Source of the DNA: Gnetum montanum
Taxonomy: Eukaryota > Streptophyta > Gnetopsida > Gnetales > Gnetaceae
Direction: 5' to 3'
Assembly: GCA_015680685.1 (NCBI GenBank)
Contig: MNCI01002316.1
Coordinates: 161,729-225,728 of the forward strand
Length of the DNA stretch: 64,000 nt
Below, one piece after another: positions 1 to 12,000 of this stretch. The notes under the pieces are model-generated. The model did not search any database and was not told the DNA's origin. It saw only the letters and a program-made list of their open reading frames with translations. A program made the translations under genes and the position numbers. How positions within the stretch are numbered: position 1 is the first letter of the stretch; every line of letters starts with the position of its first letter.

Positions 1-964
1 TCTTCTCTCCATCCTTCTCTCCATTGTTCACCTCATTACCGATTGTATCATTAGTGTATATATTTTGGTTGATACATTGTTTTCTTTTTGGTAAATTCTT
101 GTGGTTAAGACTTTAAATCTTGTTCCAAATGACATTCCCAGGGCCCACGGACTCTTTGAATGTGGATTTGTCAAGGCATTAAGGGCATGAGCCTGCTTTG
201 GGGAGGATCCACTGACATTCCTATTTGGTGCGTTAGTTAAATTCTTTGCCTTAACATTTTGCAATTAATTTTATTTTGTTCATCTCCTTCTCGACATCCT
301 TTTCATCGATGCCATAGTTGTCCCTTTTTATTTATCTTTCTTACTCCTTTTCTTTCTCCATTCTACTGCTACCAGAGGTTCGCGATTAGTCATGGGGGTA
401 CGGGGCCTAATTTTTTCGATTTTCTCCTAGCCCCAAAATTTTTGATTTTCTTCCTAACCCCTACACCTTCGGTAGTCATCATTGATTTATTCCCAGATCC
501 ATATCAGCCATACCAAAACCTAGCCAATGGACCTACACCGAAGTAAGGTATTAATTACATGATGATTCAACCCTTGCTAATATATGATTGTGTTGTGTGT
601 GCAGATGGCAGACATACAATAATGGACTGGATCTAGAGCAAACACTCAGAATGGAGCAGCATTAAAGCAGCTATGCAAGGAGCAAGATCAATGATGTGCT
701 TACGGATGAACAACGAAGGCGCAATCTTGGTGTTGGCAGAAACAACACTTCTCTCTCTCTCTTTCTCTTAGTTGCCAACAAAGGCCTGATGTCATCGTAA
801 TAAGGTGTTCACCCTTGTTGTCATAAACACCAGTTTTGTCAAGTCTTGTAATAATGATCCATTCACATGTCATCCCACTAGTTTCATTCCCCTCAATAAT
901 TCCATACCTACCTGATATTATTGTAAGGAACTCAAGGACGAGTTTTCATTCAGTCATGGGGGTA
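1..964 (+). mobile_element. Element I: 3' internal region of a Ty3/Gypsy LTR retrotransposon (5' part outside window)
   Basis: This stretch aligns by eye with the post-integrase region of element IV (about 57480-58768). Shared landmarks are the phrase around GAGCCTGCTTTGGGGAGGA (189-207 here, 57671 onward there), a TCATGGGGG motif near 390, and TGTGTGCAG followed by ATGGC at 605. It ends in the purine-rich tract TCATGGGGGTA (954-964), which abuts the LTR and should be the polypurine tract priming plus-strand DNA. There is no usable coding sequence; short ORFs here are not credible. The accessory ORF found in elements II and III is missing, leaving only its start junction. The element's gag-pol and 5' LTR would lie left of the window. 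Confidence 0.8.
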
Positions 965-1922
965 TGATGAGATGCGATATTGCATGGGCCGCAATATGCG
1001 ATATCATGTACGTGATATCGCGTCGTCCCCTGCGATGTCGCGTACGCGATATCGCGGTCCATCGCCAAATCTATAAATAAGAGGTGGCACTCCCCTCATT
1101 TCTCATCCTGGTTTAGAAGTAGGGAAACTCTGGTAGTTTGATCACTCCATAGATAGATTATTTTCCATGTGCCCGCAGTAGGAGTCCTAGAGTGAACGGA
1201 TCTTTATTCGAGCAACATTATACTTGAATGCAAGTTGTGTACGACAATAAAGACGAACTTGATTGGATAAACCTTGCAGTGCATGGAATAGGATTTTATT
1301 TAATTATTATTTATTGCTTTCCTAAAATGCGGTAGGAGTACGACTTGATTACGAGCATCTCGTGTGACTACTTGGTAACCCAGTGGCGTATCCAGGATCT
1401 ACGCTTGGTAATCCTAGTGATAGTCGTGCACAGCAGATGCGTACGGTTAGTCAAGGAATCAGCTGCTCATCGCACTTAGGCTAGTTAGGCTCTCTCAACC
1501 CTTTCCTCCTAGTTAGGTGCCTCAATACGACCACTTCGAGCATGTGCGTTACGTGTGGTGATCCTAGTAACGATTAGCGTTTGGTAGCCATAGTTGCATC
1601 GGTTCAGCATGTGTACGGTAAGTGGGAACGGATGCTGATGCTAGTTAATTTAGACTTAGGTCCTTAGTTAGAGTTAGTTAGTCTCTCAACACTTCACCCT
1701 TTAGCATAGGAGAAAAAACCATAAAAGACCAAAAAAATCATATACCTTGGACTTACTTAACCATACACCATGACAACAAGAAGTAAGTTTGGGAAGACAA
1801 TGAATGATTAACCCTAAGTGCTCCATGGGGCGTTTAGGCATTTAGTCTACGGAGTTCGACCGGATCGCACGTGCTACGCTCGTTTCATATGGTTGAGTGT
1901 AGGGGTACCTCGCCACTCATCA
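965..1922 (+). repeat. Element I 3' LTR
   Basis: The LTR starts TGATGAGATG straight after the polypurine tract and ends in GCCACTCATCA, the same terminus as the other LTRs of this superfamily in the window. U3 carries several GATATCG palindromes (about 975-1055), then a TATA box TATAAATAA at 1072-1080. The pattern of a TATA box, AGGAGTC, then TTTATTCGAGCA is shared with the element IV LTRs and partly with the gapped solo LTR at 61514. The right target duplication cannot be checked because the left flank is off the window. Confidence 0.85.
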
Positions 1923-2029
1923 TCATGCAATTATCTATTGAATTTAGTGTTTGAGATTATTTATTGAAAGAATCTACACTCGGTTATGCAGTTTTATGAG
2001 AAGTAGAAGGTAGCTGTAAAAACGAGAGA

Positions 2030-2345
2030 CCACAAAGAACATTTGACATAGCAAGATTCATCTTTCCAAAAAATTAGAAAAAATATAAACTTTTTAAGTT
2101 TATGAAAAGATCTTGTGTGACTAATAAAGTTTAGAAAGTGGTAAGAAAGAAAAGACCAGAAGTGCAGGAACAAAGCTACAAATTCTACACTAAGTAGAGA
2201 AGTAGTAAAGAAAAAAGCTAAAAACTGACTTTATCCATTGTAACAATACAAAATGTTTTTAGGAAAGTTCATCTCTCATCAATGTGTTTTACAACCATGC
2301 AATGCTACAGAGCAAGTAGCATGTGTTGAGAATAAATAGAAGAGG
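2030..2345. repeat. Left arm of a large imperfect inverted repeat
   Basis: Read on the minus strand this segment matches 3000-3310 and, less completely, 3340-3615. Shared landmarks in order are CTCTTCTATTTATTCTC, GCATGGTTGTAAAACACA, TAGCTTTTT, AGAATTTGTAGCTTTGTTCC and GATCTTTTCATAAACTT. The arms are 300 bp or more and separated by about 650 bp. This could be long terminal inverted repeats of a DNA transposon or an old foldback element. No transposase is visible between the arms. Confidence 0.6.
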
Positions 2346-2370
2346 ATGACCCTAACTCACCTAAAAACAT

Positions 2371-2516
2371 AGGGATATCATGTTTTAGCAAATCAAAAAA
2401 CAAGGTTATCATGTTTTGGCAAATAAAACAACAAGGTTATCGTGTTTTGACAAATAAAAAACTAGGGTTATCATGTTCTGACAAATAAAATAACAAAGTT
2501 ATCATGTTTTGGCAAC
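2371..2516 (+). repeat. Minisatellite, about 31-32 bp unit, 4 to 5 copies
   Basis: Repeats of the form AAGGTTATCATGTTTTGGCA followed by AATAAAACAAC start near 2371, 2401, 2432, 2462 and 2494. Units differ by a few substitutions and 1-bp length changes, so the array is old. It lies just inside the left arm of the inverted repeat. Confidence 0.85.
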
Positions 2517-2999
2517 TACCTCCCACATTGTAGTAAGAGACAACTACATAATCAAGTGCAAATTCTTTCCTAAAATGGTCTCAAATGCTAGATGTAGCAA
2601 ATCACCACATGGATCTACTCTTAATTCTATGTCATGTTCATCGTCCAACCCTCGTAGATCTACTTGGCACTCCAAAAGATTCCTTGGATGCTTATTCCAA
2701 TTGACTGCTTCTCGAATTGTTATTCACAATAGGAAATGGGCCCCTCCTATTTGCAAATTTGATTTTAATTAAATCCTTGAACAAGAGGTTCTTTTAAATC
2801 CTATACTTGTTCACCTTCACTAAGAAGACCCAAGTTTCTAGAACAACATCTCAAATGCAATCGTTTGTTAAAAAAACCTTTAAAAGCTTTGTGTTTTTTT
2901 TTGGTTAGCAACAATTGAAGGTGTCCTTGCCCCACCCCCATAATAGCCTATAGATTTGAGGTATCCTATTTTTATTTTCAAAAACATAATCCCTATTTT

Positions 3000-3310
3000 T
3001 TGGTAAGTTGGGACCCTTCTCTTCTATTCATTCTCAACACATGTTGCTCATTCTTCACTCTCCACCATTGCATAGTTGTAAAACATAATAACTAAAGGTA
3101 ATTTTTAGCTTTTTGCTTTACTACTTCTCTGATCAATGTAGAATTTGTAGCTTTGTTCCTACACTTCTAGTTTTTTCTTTCATGTCACTTTTTGATCTTT
3201 CTTAGACCCATGAGATCTTTTCATAAACTTAAAAAAAAATTCTATTTTTTCTCATTGTCTAGAAAGATGAATCTTGTTATTTTGGATGTTCTTCCTAATC
3301 CCTAGTTTTG
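3000..3310. repeat. Right arm of the large inverted repeat
   Basis: This is the reverse complement of 2030-2345 with scattered substitutions and small indels. It keeps AGAATTTGTAGCTTTGTTCC and AGATCTTTTCATAAACTT in the expected order. Confidence 0.6.
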
Positions 3311-3339
3311 GTAGCTACCTCCTACATCTTAGTAATATA

Positions 3340-3615
3340 CAATTGCATAACTTCTCTTCTATTTATTCTCTTTCTTCACTCTACAACATTACATGGTTGT
3401 AAAACACACTAATGAGGGGTGAAACTTTTTGAAAATGTTTTGTGTTATTGCAATGAAGAAAGTTCATTTTTAGCTTTTTGCTTTATTGCTCAGTGTAGAA
3501 TTTGTAGCTTTATTGCTTTTTGCTTAGTGTAGAATTTGTAGCTTTGTTCTTGCGCTCTTGGTCTTTTTTTCATGTCGCTTTCTGATCTCTCTTAGATGCA
3601 TGAGATCTCTTGGCC
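3340..3615. repeat. Second, direct copy of the right inverted-repeat arm
   Basis: It repeats 3010-3250 in the same orientation: CTTCTCTTCTATTTATTCTC, CATGGTTGTAAAACACA, TTTTTAGCTTTTTGCTTTA, AGAATTTGTAGCTTTGTTC, then TGAGATCTCTT. A short internal duplication (TGCTTAGTGTAGAATTTGTA) is present around 3485-3545. Confidence 0.6.
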
Positions 3616-3745
3616 TAGTAACCCTTGGTCATAAGTTTGATTCTACTACGTAGCATTGAGTTATAAACTTCTATAAATCTTGGGGTGTAGCTATGTTTTA
3701 ATTATTTTCAATTCCAATGCCCCCATCCAACAACTAATGATTCTA
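3611..3745 (+). repeat. SINE-like fragment, tRNA-derived family, copy 1
   Basis: It contains TGGCCTAGTAACC (box A-like), AAGTTTGATTCTACTACG (box B-like), then the family tail: GAGTTATAAACTTC, ATCTTGGGGTGTAGCTA, AATTATTTTCAATTCCAATG and CCCCC. The same order of motifs occurs in the copy at 18020-18180. Confidence 0.5.
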
Positions 3746-4879
3746 GCAATACCCTAGTGCTTCAAACCTAGGATCTTAAGTTTGTTATTTATTTTTCATA
3801 TACCTAATCCTTAGGCATAAGGGTATGCTTAAATATATTATGCCTATTCAAGCATTGATGCCTATTGATGCATAAGGGCATTCCTCATCAACATGCCTTT
3901 GATGCTAGGTGCATGCCAAAAATAAGGATTCTCTAAAGAATTTCACCTCTCACTTTTGGAAGTTTCAATGTAATGTAGTTTTCACAGAGATTCTCTAGCT
4001 AATTTTCTTCTTTTGTCAGTTCAAGATGACATTATTCAACAACTGATACTTCAGTTGAATTCCTAAATGTTTCTCTCTGTAGTTTTCTTTTTTTATTAAC
4101 AAGAAGCCTTTACTAAAAAGTGAAAACCCATTTAGGTGCTTTTGAACGAGGGCAAGGTCTAATCCTTTTCCTATTTTAGAAGGAAGATTTTTCAAGATTG
4201 GTTATGAAGATTGTGTGTAAAACTACCAAGCCATCTTCCCTTTAATTTGTGTCCCTTTAAGGGACATGACTATAGTTGATAGTCATATCTCTTCTTAACT
4301 AACCATACAACAACATGATTAGTTATGATTATGTAAACTCTTACGGTTATACATTTGGATATGTCTAACACATGTTGAAGTTGATATTTAACGCTAACTC
4401 TTTAACATGTTGCGCCATCAAAACATTTCCTAACTCAACAAATAGAAAACAAAAAACAAAAATAATACCAAGCATGAATGATTTGAATGTAATGTTTTTG
4501 CATCACATCATTTAACTACGAAAGAAAACTTTGATTACAAGATAGGTAATCAATGACTCATACACATCATTAGGAAGAACAAAACCATGTATCTTAGTTT
4601 CATTAACATTACTAGAAAAAGGTGCCACAAATTTTGCTCACTAGCTTATAATTTTACATTGTGAAAATTAATAGAAATTTCTGCATTGATGGAAGAAAAT
4701 AATTTTGCATCAATTAAAGAAATTGAAAGAGATTTAGAATCTTCCATAGATGAATTCTAGAGAGATCATATCGCTAAAAAATCAAATTTACTGAAGAAAA
4801 ATCATATCCATTGTCAAAACATCAATATATGATGTACTTATAGTCAAGTTGTTTCAAGTTCTACTAATTGCACTATATT

Positions 4880-5000
4880 TAGGGTCTATTGACTAGTTGT
4901 AAGACTCTTAAATTAGAATCTCCAAGTTATGGGTTCACTTCTGGTAGGTAATGCTAAGTTATAAAATTCTAATTTGACTATATGTCTTAAAGGTAAATGT
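4880..5000 (+). repeat. SINE-like fragment, copy 2
   Basis: TTGACTAGTTGTAAGACTCT (box A region) is followed by GGGTTCACTTCTGGTAGGTA (box B region), then AGTTATAAAATTCTAATTTG and TATATGTCTT. This matches the body of the copy at 18020-18180 but is truncated before the tail. Confidence 0.5.
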
Positions 5001-5337
5001 TGCTAAAACAAATTTTTAAGTTTCTCCTCAAAAGTTGACAATAGAAAAACTGACAAGAAGTTAGAGCTCTACAAAACTAACATTAGGTTGGAGCTCTACA
5101 TCTTACCAATCTATCCCATGACTATGATCTACAACATATTTCCTCAACATGCAAACATGGAACACATCATGAATGAAATGTATTAATTATATAAGCCTCA
5201 ATGATTAAAAGCAATAAGACAAAATAGATGTAATTAAAGGAAAAGATAGAAACTGAAATTTTGAGGTATGTCCACTAAAACCCCTTGGATCTATTGGACC
5301 AATTTCAAAATTCCTTTTACATATTTTTTTTGAAAAT

Positions 5338-5432
5338 TTATCACTTAGTGTTGCTTTGTAGAATTGAACTTGGGACCTAGGGTTGCCAAGCCAAGACCCT
5401 TACTAGTAGGATAATACCTCATTGTTTCTAGT
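5338..5432 (-). repeat. SINE-like fragment, copy 3 (reverse)
   Basis: On the minus strand it reads GAGGTATTATCCTACTAGTA, then AAGTTCAATTCTACAAAGC, giving box A-like and box B-like motifs at the spacing seen in the other copies. The tail is missing or unrecognisable. Confidence 0.45.
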
Positions 5433-5599
5433 TAAAGACCCAAGATTATTTCTTTTATTTGTTGATTTATTGTTTTGCTCGTTTAGTTTTCCATGTGGTT
5501 TTCAAAAATCTTTTAAAAAGGGTAATAAATCTGTATGCTAATCTAATCATATTATATTATGTTTTACCTCTAGTCTAGGAAGAATATGTTAATAGTAAT

Positions 5600-6472
5600 T
5601 GATGAATCATGATTCATTAGGCTCCAATATTGGACCCACAATATCGCGTACGTGATATCACGGCTTGGCTAGAGATATTAGATGCACGATATCATGACTC
5701 CTGTGCAAACCTATAAATACACATGTAGATGCAAGGAGTTTTTAGAGTTAGTCAATAGTTCAATTAGAAGTTAGTTTTCATTTTTAGTTCTTCTCAACCC
5801 TTTCTCCTAGTGCATACCCACAGTGTGATGATTGTAATTGTATGGCACCTTTATTTGAGTGTGACGTACTTAGACACGCACATGACAGAAGTAAAGATTA
5901 AGATTACTTCATCCTTGCAGCATTCACTTAGTTTAATTATTTAATTATTATTTATTGTTTTCTTAATTAATACTTCTTTACCCTCAACTCCTATCCCTGT
6001 TATTAAATGTGGAATGAGTACGACTTAATCATGAGCATTTAAGTGTGACTACTTGGTATCCTAGTAGCATACCTTGGATATGTGCTTGGTAATCCTAGTA
6101 GTAGTCGTACACAAGGTCCAAGATATGTATAGATGATTAAGGAACGGATGCTCATCACACTTAGGCCAGTTTAGATTCTCTCCCCCTATATCCTATTAGC
6201 TTAACTCTCTCCCCCTTTTCCTCCTAGCTTAATTAAAGTTATTTTCTATTGCCTCTAAGAGTAGCACTAGTTTAGGACTGCATCATACACCTCACTCTGG
6301 ACTAAACCATACGTGACAAAGAAAATACTAATCCAGATGGGAAGATAGCGAACTACGATCAACGAGTAACTATCTAGATACCACAACTAGCCCGTCTGTA
6401 GAGTTCAACCGGATCATGCTTGAAACGCTTGTATTCGTATGGTTGAGTGTAGGGGTACCTCGCCACTCATCA
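5600..6472 (+). mobile_element. Solo LTR (Gypsy, element II-type) with perfect TSD GTAAT
   Basis: It begins TGATGAATCATG and ends GCCACTCATCA. It is flanked by GTAAT at 5595-5599 and GTAAT at 6473-6477, and there is no internal element sequence, so it is a solo LTR left by LTR-LTR recombination. It closely resembles the element II LTRs (18993-19855 and 34332-35179). U3 has GATATC palindromes (about 5640-5695) upstream of TATAAATAC at 5712-5720. Confidence 0.93.
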
Positions 6473-6589
6473 GTAATGTGTAATGCAAGTGATATTTTTT
6501 GGTATACCTTGTACCTTAAGAACCAAATCTATGTACCTTAAGACAATCAAGTTAATTTTTATTTTATGAATTAATGTGATGAGTTACTT

Positions 6590-7165
6590 ATCCAATTACA
6601 TGGTGAAATTGATAAAGATATAAGAAATAGGATTGAGGTAGGATGGTCCAAGTGGAGACAAGCAAATAATGTTCTATGTGATAAAAAAATCCCAATAAAA
6701 CTAAAGGAAAAATTTTATAGGACAACAATCAAGTTTGTTATCTTATATGATATTGAATGTTGAATAGTACAAAAGAGACATGAACAAGAAGTTAATGTGG
6801 CAAAAATGTGAATGCTTAAATGGATGCTAAATGTTACTTGAAGAGATAAATTGCACAATACAAATATTCGAAGAAGACTTGGAGTAACTTCTATTTTAGA
6901 TAGTTTAAACATGTGCAAAGAAGATCATATAACGGCCCTATAAAAAAAAGTAGTTGCATCATTGTTCCAAAAAGGTCACCAAAAAGAATACAAAAAAAGA
7001 CATGGGAAAAAAATAATTGAAGATGATCTAAAGAAATTGCAAATAAACAAAGATCTAGCTCTTCATAGAGGGGAATGGTAAAAAAGAACTCATGCAACCA
7101 ACTCCATTTTGTTATGACAATACTAGGATGATGATGATTGTGATTGGTTGATATACTTGTCTTTT
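6590..7165 (+). pseudogene. LINE (RTE-like) reverse transcriptase C-terminal remnant
   Basis: The plus-strand frame starting near 6608 reads IRNRIEVGWSKWRQANNVLC, then KKIPIKLKEKFYRTTIK, and after stop codons LHNTNIRRRLGVTSI. This series is typical of the region C-terminal to the catalytic core in plant RTE-type LINE reverse transcriptases. Several in-frame stops and at least one frame change follow. The segment ends near a short ATGATGATG run (about 7128-7137), the simple-repeat tail such LINEs leave. The catalytic domain and endonuclease are absent, so this is a 5'-truncated dead copy. The ORFs on the opposite strand are shadows. Confidence 0.75.
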
Positions 7166-7189
7166 TCCTCAATTTATAATTGTCTTTCA

Positions 7190-9035
7190 TAATTTATTCA
7201 TTATTATCATGAGGGAATGACTTTTCATTATCCCCTAGTATTGGCCCAATCATTTTCCATAAATACTAAGGTCATCCTATGATTTGCAATTAGAGAATAA
7301 AGATTGAGTACAAATTTCTAGCTCTCATTACCTCTTTCATGCTTCATCTTCTCACATTCAACTATCCAACATTATTCCATTTTTCAAGCAACATTGATTC
7401 TTCATCAATCATCAACATTCATCAACCTCATCAAGCACTTAATAAATTCAACAATAATTACATTTCATCAATTTTTACAAAGGTTCAACAATAACAACAT
7501 TCAATTCAATTTCAAAACTCCTCCATCAAGAAGTCCAAGAGTCATCAACATTTATTATCACAAATCCATCTCATATCACTCCAATCAACTCATTTTCATT
7601 ATCAGGCAACATCAAAGGTCCAAATTGCATCAAAATCTTAAGTTTAGAAACATCAAAATTTGACTTTTTTGTTTTTACTACAAGTCATGTTCATGTCATA
7701 GTATATTCAAACATTGACCATGAGCTCACCATGACCCATGGTGATCTCAAAATCAACCACAACTTGTGGTTACCAAATACAACCAAACCACAACCTTTTG
7801 ATCTTCATTAAAAATAAGACATAGGTCCTACAACTCATAGCATACTCATGCTTCACCTGTAGAATCCTTAGTTTGAATATTTTTTCTGTATTTCATTTGA
7901 CCATGATTTGTTGTTCACTCATGAAATCCCTATCTTGAATTTTTCTCACTAATAGTCAAATTACGCTCACCAAAACAATTTTTCATTACCAAATAGTTGT
8001 TAGGCCAAATTTTCATTATCTTCCATCAATTTTCAACAAAAATTAATTTTTCAATATCATAAGGTTTACCAAATTCATAGCATCTAAAGGTTTGCCTGAA
8101 AATACTTCAAGACTTCTATATTAGAAATTTAGCATTAAGGCAAGACCTCATTGTTCCATATTTTATTAATAATAGTTCTTGTTACCTTCACACTTTCAAT
8201 ATTTATCCACAAACTAAGTTTCCCTCACAACACATAATGAAACGATTCGTTAATTTTCTAAATAGTTGATCCACGAGTTAATCTCTTGTCAAGTTGCATG
8301 AAACTGATTTTGCCACCTTTATCAAATTTAGATAAAAATAATTCATAATGTTTGAATGGCATATTTTATTCACATGAAAGTTTCAAATTCAATTATCGCA
8401 CACGCGCTTTTAAGATAAGAGGCCTCCAAGCTTTAAGCTTTGCGTAAAAGTATTATAAGGTTTGCAGTCGTTTTGACGTTTGTTTTCATTCGGTTTCATG
8501 TTTGCCCACCTGCATTAAAACAGTTTGAATCGGCTTGTTGAGTCAAGAATATGTAGGTGGATTGCGTCTTTGGTGTAGAATTAATGCTGCATGAAAAATA
8601 TATAAACAATTTCGAATTTCTTTAAAGAAGTGAATGCAAAACATTATCAACAAATAATTAAGTCACACGTAAAATGATTGTTGTCCTTCTTGTTAGCGCA
8701 CAAATTTATCCTCACTATGGCTTCTCAGCCAAACAAAATGCTGCAAATATAACCAGAATAGAAGATCAAACTGTCAAAAAAACAAAACGTTCCACAATAT
8801 AGTTCAGGAGAAACGGTAAGATTTTCAAAAATCAATACCCTTTACAGAGGAAACTTTCAGAAAATCCCTAAGAATCAAAAAGCTGTTACAAAGCTATTGA
8901 AAGTCCACTACAATCTAACAAATAATTAGTTTATAAAAATAACAAACATGGTAACAACTTTATCACACTGGCTTGCCTAATCAATAAAATAACAGTAACA
9001 GAGCATTCCAAAAACAATTTCCCTGTTTAGGGCCT
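7190..9035. other. Gene-free interval 3' of CSN3
   Basis: This is AT-rich sequence with scattered CATCAA-type words around 7390-7640. An 89-codon ORF there has low-complexity composition and no recognisable domain. The part nearest 9036 should include the CSN3 3' UTR, but I cannot fix a polyadenylation site. Confidence 0.5.
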
Positions 9036-12000
9036 CTAAATGCTATATTTTTGAGGAACAATATCATAGTCATCAATGTCAAATTTTGAGTGCTCTCTAC
9101 CAACCTGCAAGATAAAACCACAGAATAAGATGAAAAGTGGATTACGATCGTCAAATTGAGCAACATGGTCTAAAAATATCCTAATACTAAATATGCTAGT
9201 TTTGTTTATAATTTATGTTTACTTACTCTACTGAGGTAAGCATGATCACACGATATCTGTTCATCAACCTGTTTAAGCTTCTTTGAAAGAGCCACGACTC
9301 TGCACAAGTGTAAGCATATTAGATATGACATTTCTAGTTTCTGCACAATAAAAAGATCAAAATTACGGCAAAATTATCATTGCTGATCTGATCGATTTTC
9401 TTTACAATAAACATTGCAGCCGTTGACATCATTTTAGCAAGGGTGTAAACAGTAACAAACAAAATCCAGTAATGTGTAAGGAAACGCAATATGCATGTTA
9501 TGCCTAAAAAGCCAAGAAAGCCCAAAACCACATCATAAATCTTCTTTACATAAATCTAGATCATATTATTTACAAGCAGCATGTTGCTAATACAGATACC
9601 ATCATCATCATCATCCCAGCCTTATCCCAACAAAATGGAATCCGCTATTTACCAATACAAATACCAACTGGACAATAATATGGAACTTCCAATGTTTACC
9701 GTAAAAGAATTATTAAAGTCAAGTCAGCAGATTATTCTTTTTTAAATCAAATGGAAACTAATGGTTCTACATCTAATTCAAAAGGCAGATAGTTTATTTT
9801 ATTGGTAGCACGTTAAGTGTCTGCAGTGCAAAGCTTAAACTTGGATGTCCGTGGTGCTAGTTAATTTAGCATGTGAGAATTCACACAGGAATGAGCTCAA
9901 ACTTGACAGCAATAGTTTCAAAAATAAAAAAACAACTGCTCTCAATGAAAAAAGAGCAATGACCGTAATCAAACAAAAACAACTTCCACTTGATGTCATG
10001 AATAAAGATGCAGTAAAGCCACATTGACAACGAAGCAATTCTATAGTAAATCGGATAAGAAAAATCAGGGATACACACAAGGACATGAAAAAAATTTGAA
10101 ACTTTAGCATGAATAGAAAGTAGAAAATAAAGCCAACCATAGAAAAAACAATGTCTTCAATTTCATAGGAGAACTTCATGTGCTAGCTTCAACCAAAGTA
10201 AGGCCACTGATGACTTTGAATATAAAATCCGGGTTGTTAATTTCGAATTTAGATTTGGTGATAGGCGATTTAATGTTTATGCCTTATCCCATGAAAAAAA
10301 TGCAAAATTTGAATACATTACCTTTGTATGGCTGAATCAATGTGTTCAGCCATCTGGCAAGTTTTATACTGCTCGGGATCCTCGTTGAAGTTGACCATGC
10401 CATCCTTTTGATTGATGGTTGCAAATATTTCACCATCTTGAATCTGAAAGGAAAGATTATACAGGATGTTAAATACAATGCAGAAAGAATATGCCTGCTA
10501 CGCGAACAAAATAACATCAAACATCTTCTGAAAACGATCCTACCATTTGAAGAACATGCAGTTCAGCCTGTCTGGCACTCTGCAACTTTGCTGTTGTTGC
10601 AATATCTTGAAGGGAGAGAGTTAAATAGGTTTGAGTCAACTTCTGAATCTTTCTCTTGTAAACAGAGGAAAGAACTTGCTTGGCAAGACCTATATTATTA
10701 TCCTGCAACGTAAAATATTTTAAATTGTGGTTCATACAAAGCTGTTCCTATCCACATCAAATACATGCCATAATTTAGCTTCTGAGGAACTTACATTTTT
10801 GAACTTCTCCATTTGACTGTTGATGTAATTCTCAATAACAGAAATATCACCATTTGCATAATTAGTTACAAGGTCAGCATAAATCTGCAGGACACAACAC
10901 AGTAGTATTCAATGACACAATAGCCCAATTGATACATTTAAAATCATGTACCGTAGGAAAACTATCAAGGTTCTAAGAACATGAAAAATTTAAAATAACA
11001 AAAAATTGTGTTACTTGATTACCTTAGAACATCTCAATGTATTATTGATTGTCATGTAGATAACCAGATGGATTTTCATGTACAGAGATTATTACAAAAA
11101 ACGCAGTTTGCAGCCCCATATCTAAGAGTGACATACATTCTTCTTATGTTGGTTTTTGGGAGGAAGGCATTGTTTTACTGATTAGAAGAGAAAGGCACAA
11201 CTCCAGACAGTCACGCAATTATGAAGATGACTAGTTATCTGATGAGTTCCAAAACATATAAACACCAGCTCATTAGGTCATATCTCCATAGCCTTCAAAA
11301 GCACTTTTAGGACATCATTGTTATTGTGGAATATTCTCAATGCTGTTGGTGATAAGCTTTAAATATTTTTTTGAGGCTACCAAGGGTCCTAATGCATATT
11401 TGTGAATGGCAGTAATACAAGGTGTGTTTAGAACATTAGATGAAAATCAAACATGAAATTTAGCAACTACTGCCCAGTGCCCATGACATGAAAGCCCAAT
11501 AGTAAAGTGTTCCAAATGAAAAACACAGGTTCCATGTTCAAATCATCAAACAGGCATCCTGGAATATCTCCAAAAATTAAGAAAGAAACAAATAGATTGC
11601 AGTGACAAAAAGTTGGATTGGTGGTGATGTGTTCACACTGTAGTCAGGCTTCAAGTTTTAATCCAGGTTTTTGGGAGCCATTATTCATTTTTTTCCTGGA
11701 AAATTGGAAGACATCCTTTCAAGCTCTATCTTTTATCTCATGTTTCTGTTCTATTTCAATAAAGCCTCATTCTTGCTGTACTTAAACATTCTAGAACTCT
11801 TTCAAATTTTGACATAATAAAAAATCTTTTATAGCTTCCATGTGAATTCAGTACTTATATCGCACCTTAGCATAATCATATTTTTATACCAGTATTATAT
11901 TTTACACCATAGCTTGCTATTAATTTGTTTTTTTTTTTAACAAACAAATGAAAAAACTTAGAATTCATGAATGCACAGCAGTAACACAAAAATACCTGAG

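Larger units (their letters stand above)
1923..5599. other. Gene-free interval with old repeats
   Basis: I see no gene here; the only ORF above 80 codons (2509-2772) overlaps the minisatellite edge and has no recognisable content. The interval holds a large imperfect inverted repeat (2030-2345 against 3000-3310, plus a second copy at 3340-3615), a 31-bp minisatellite, and three short SINE-like segments, each listed separately. About 3750-4870 is AT-rich and I recognise nothing in it. Confidence 0.6.

Noticed and set aside
7394-7663. 89-codon ORF as a small gene
   Set aside because: Its composition is low complexity (I, N, H, S), reflecting a CATCAA-rich stretch; no homologous pattern is recognised.
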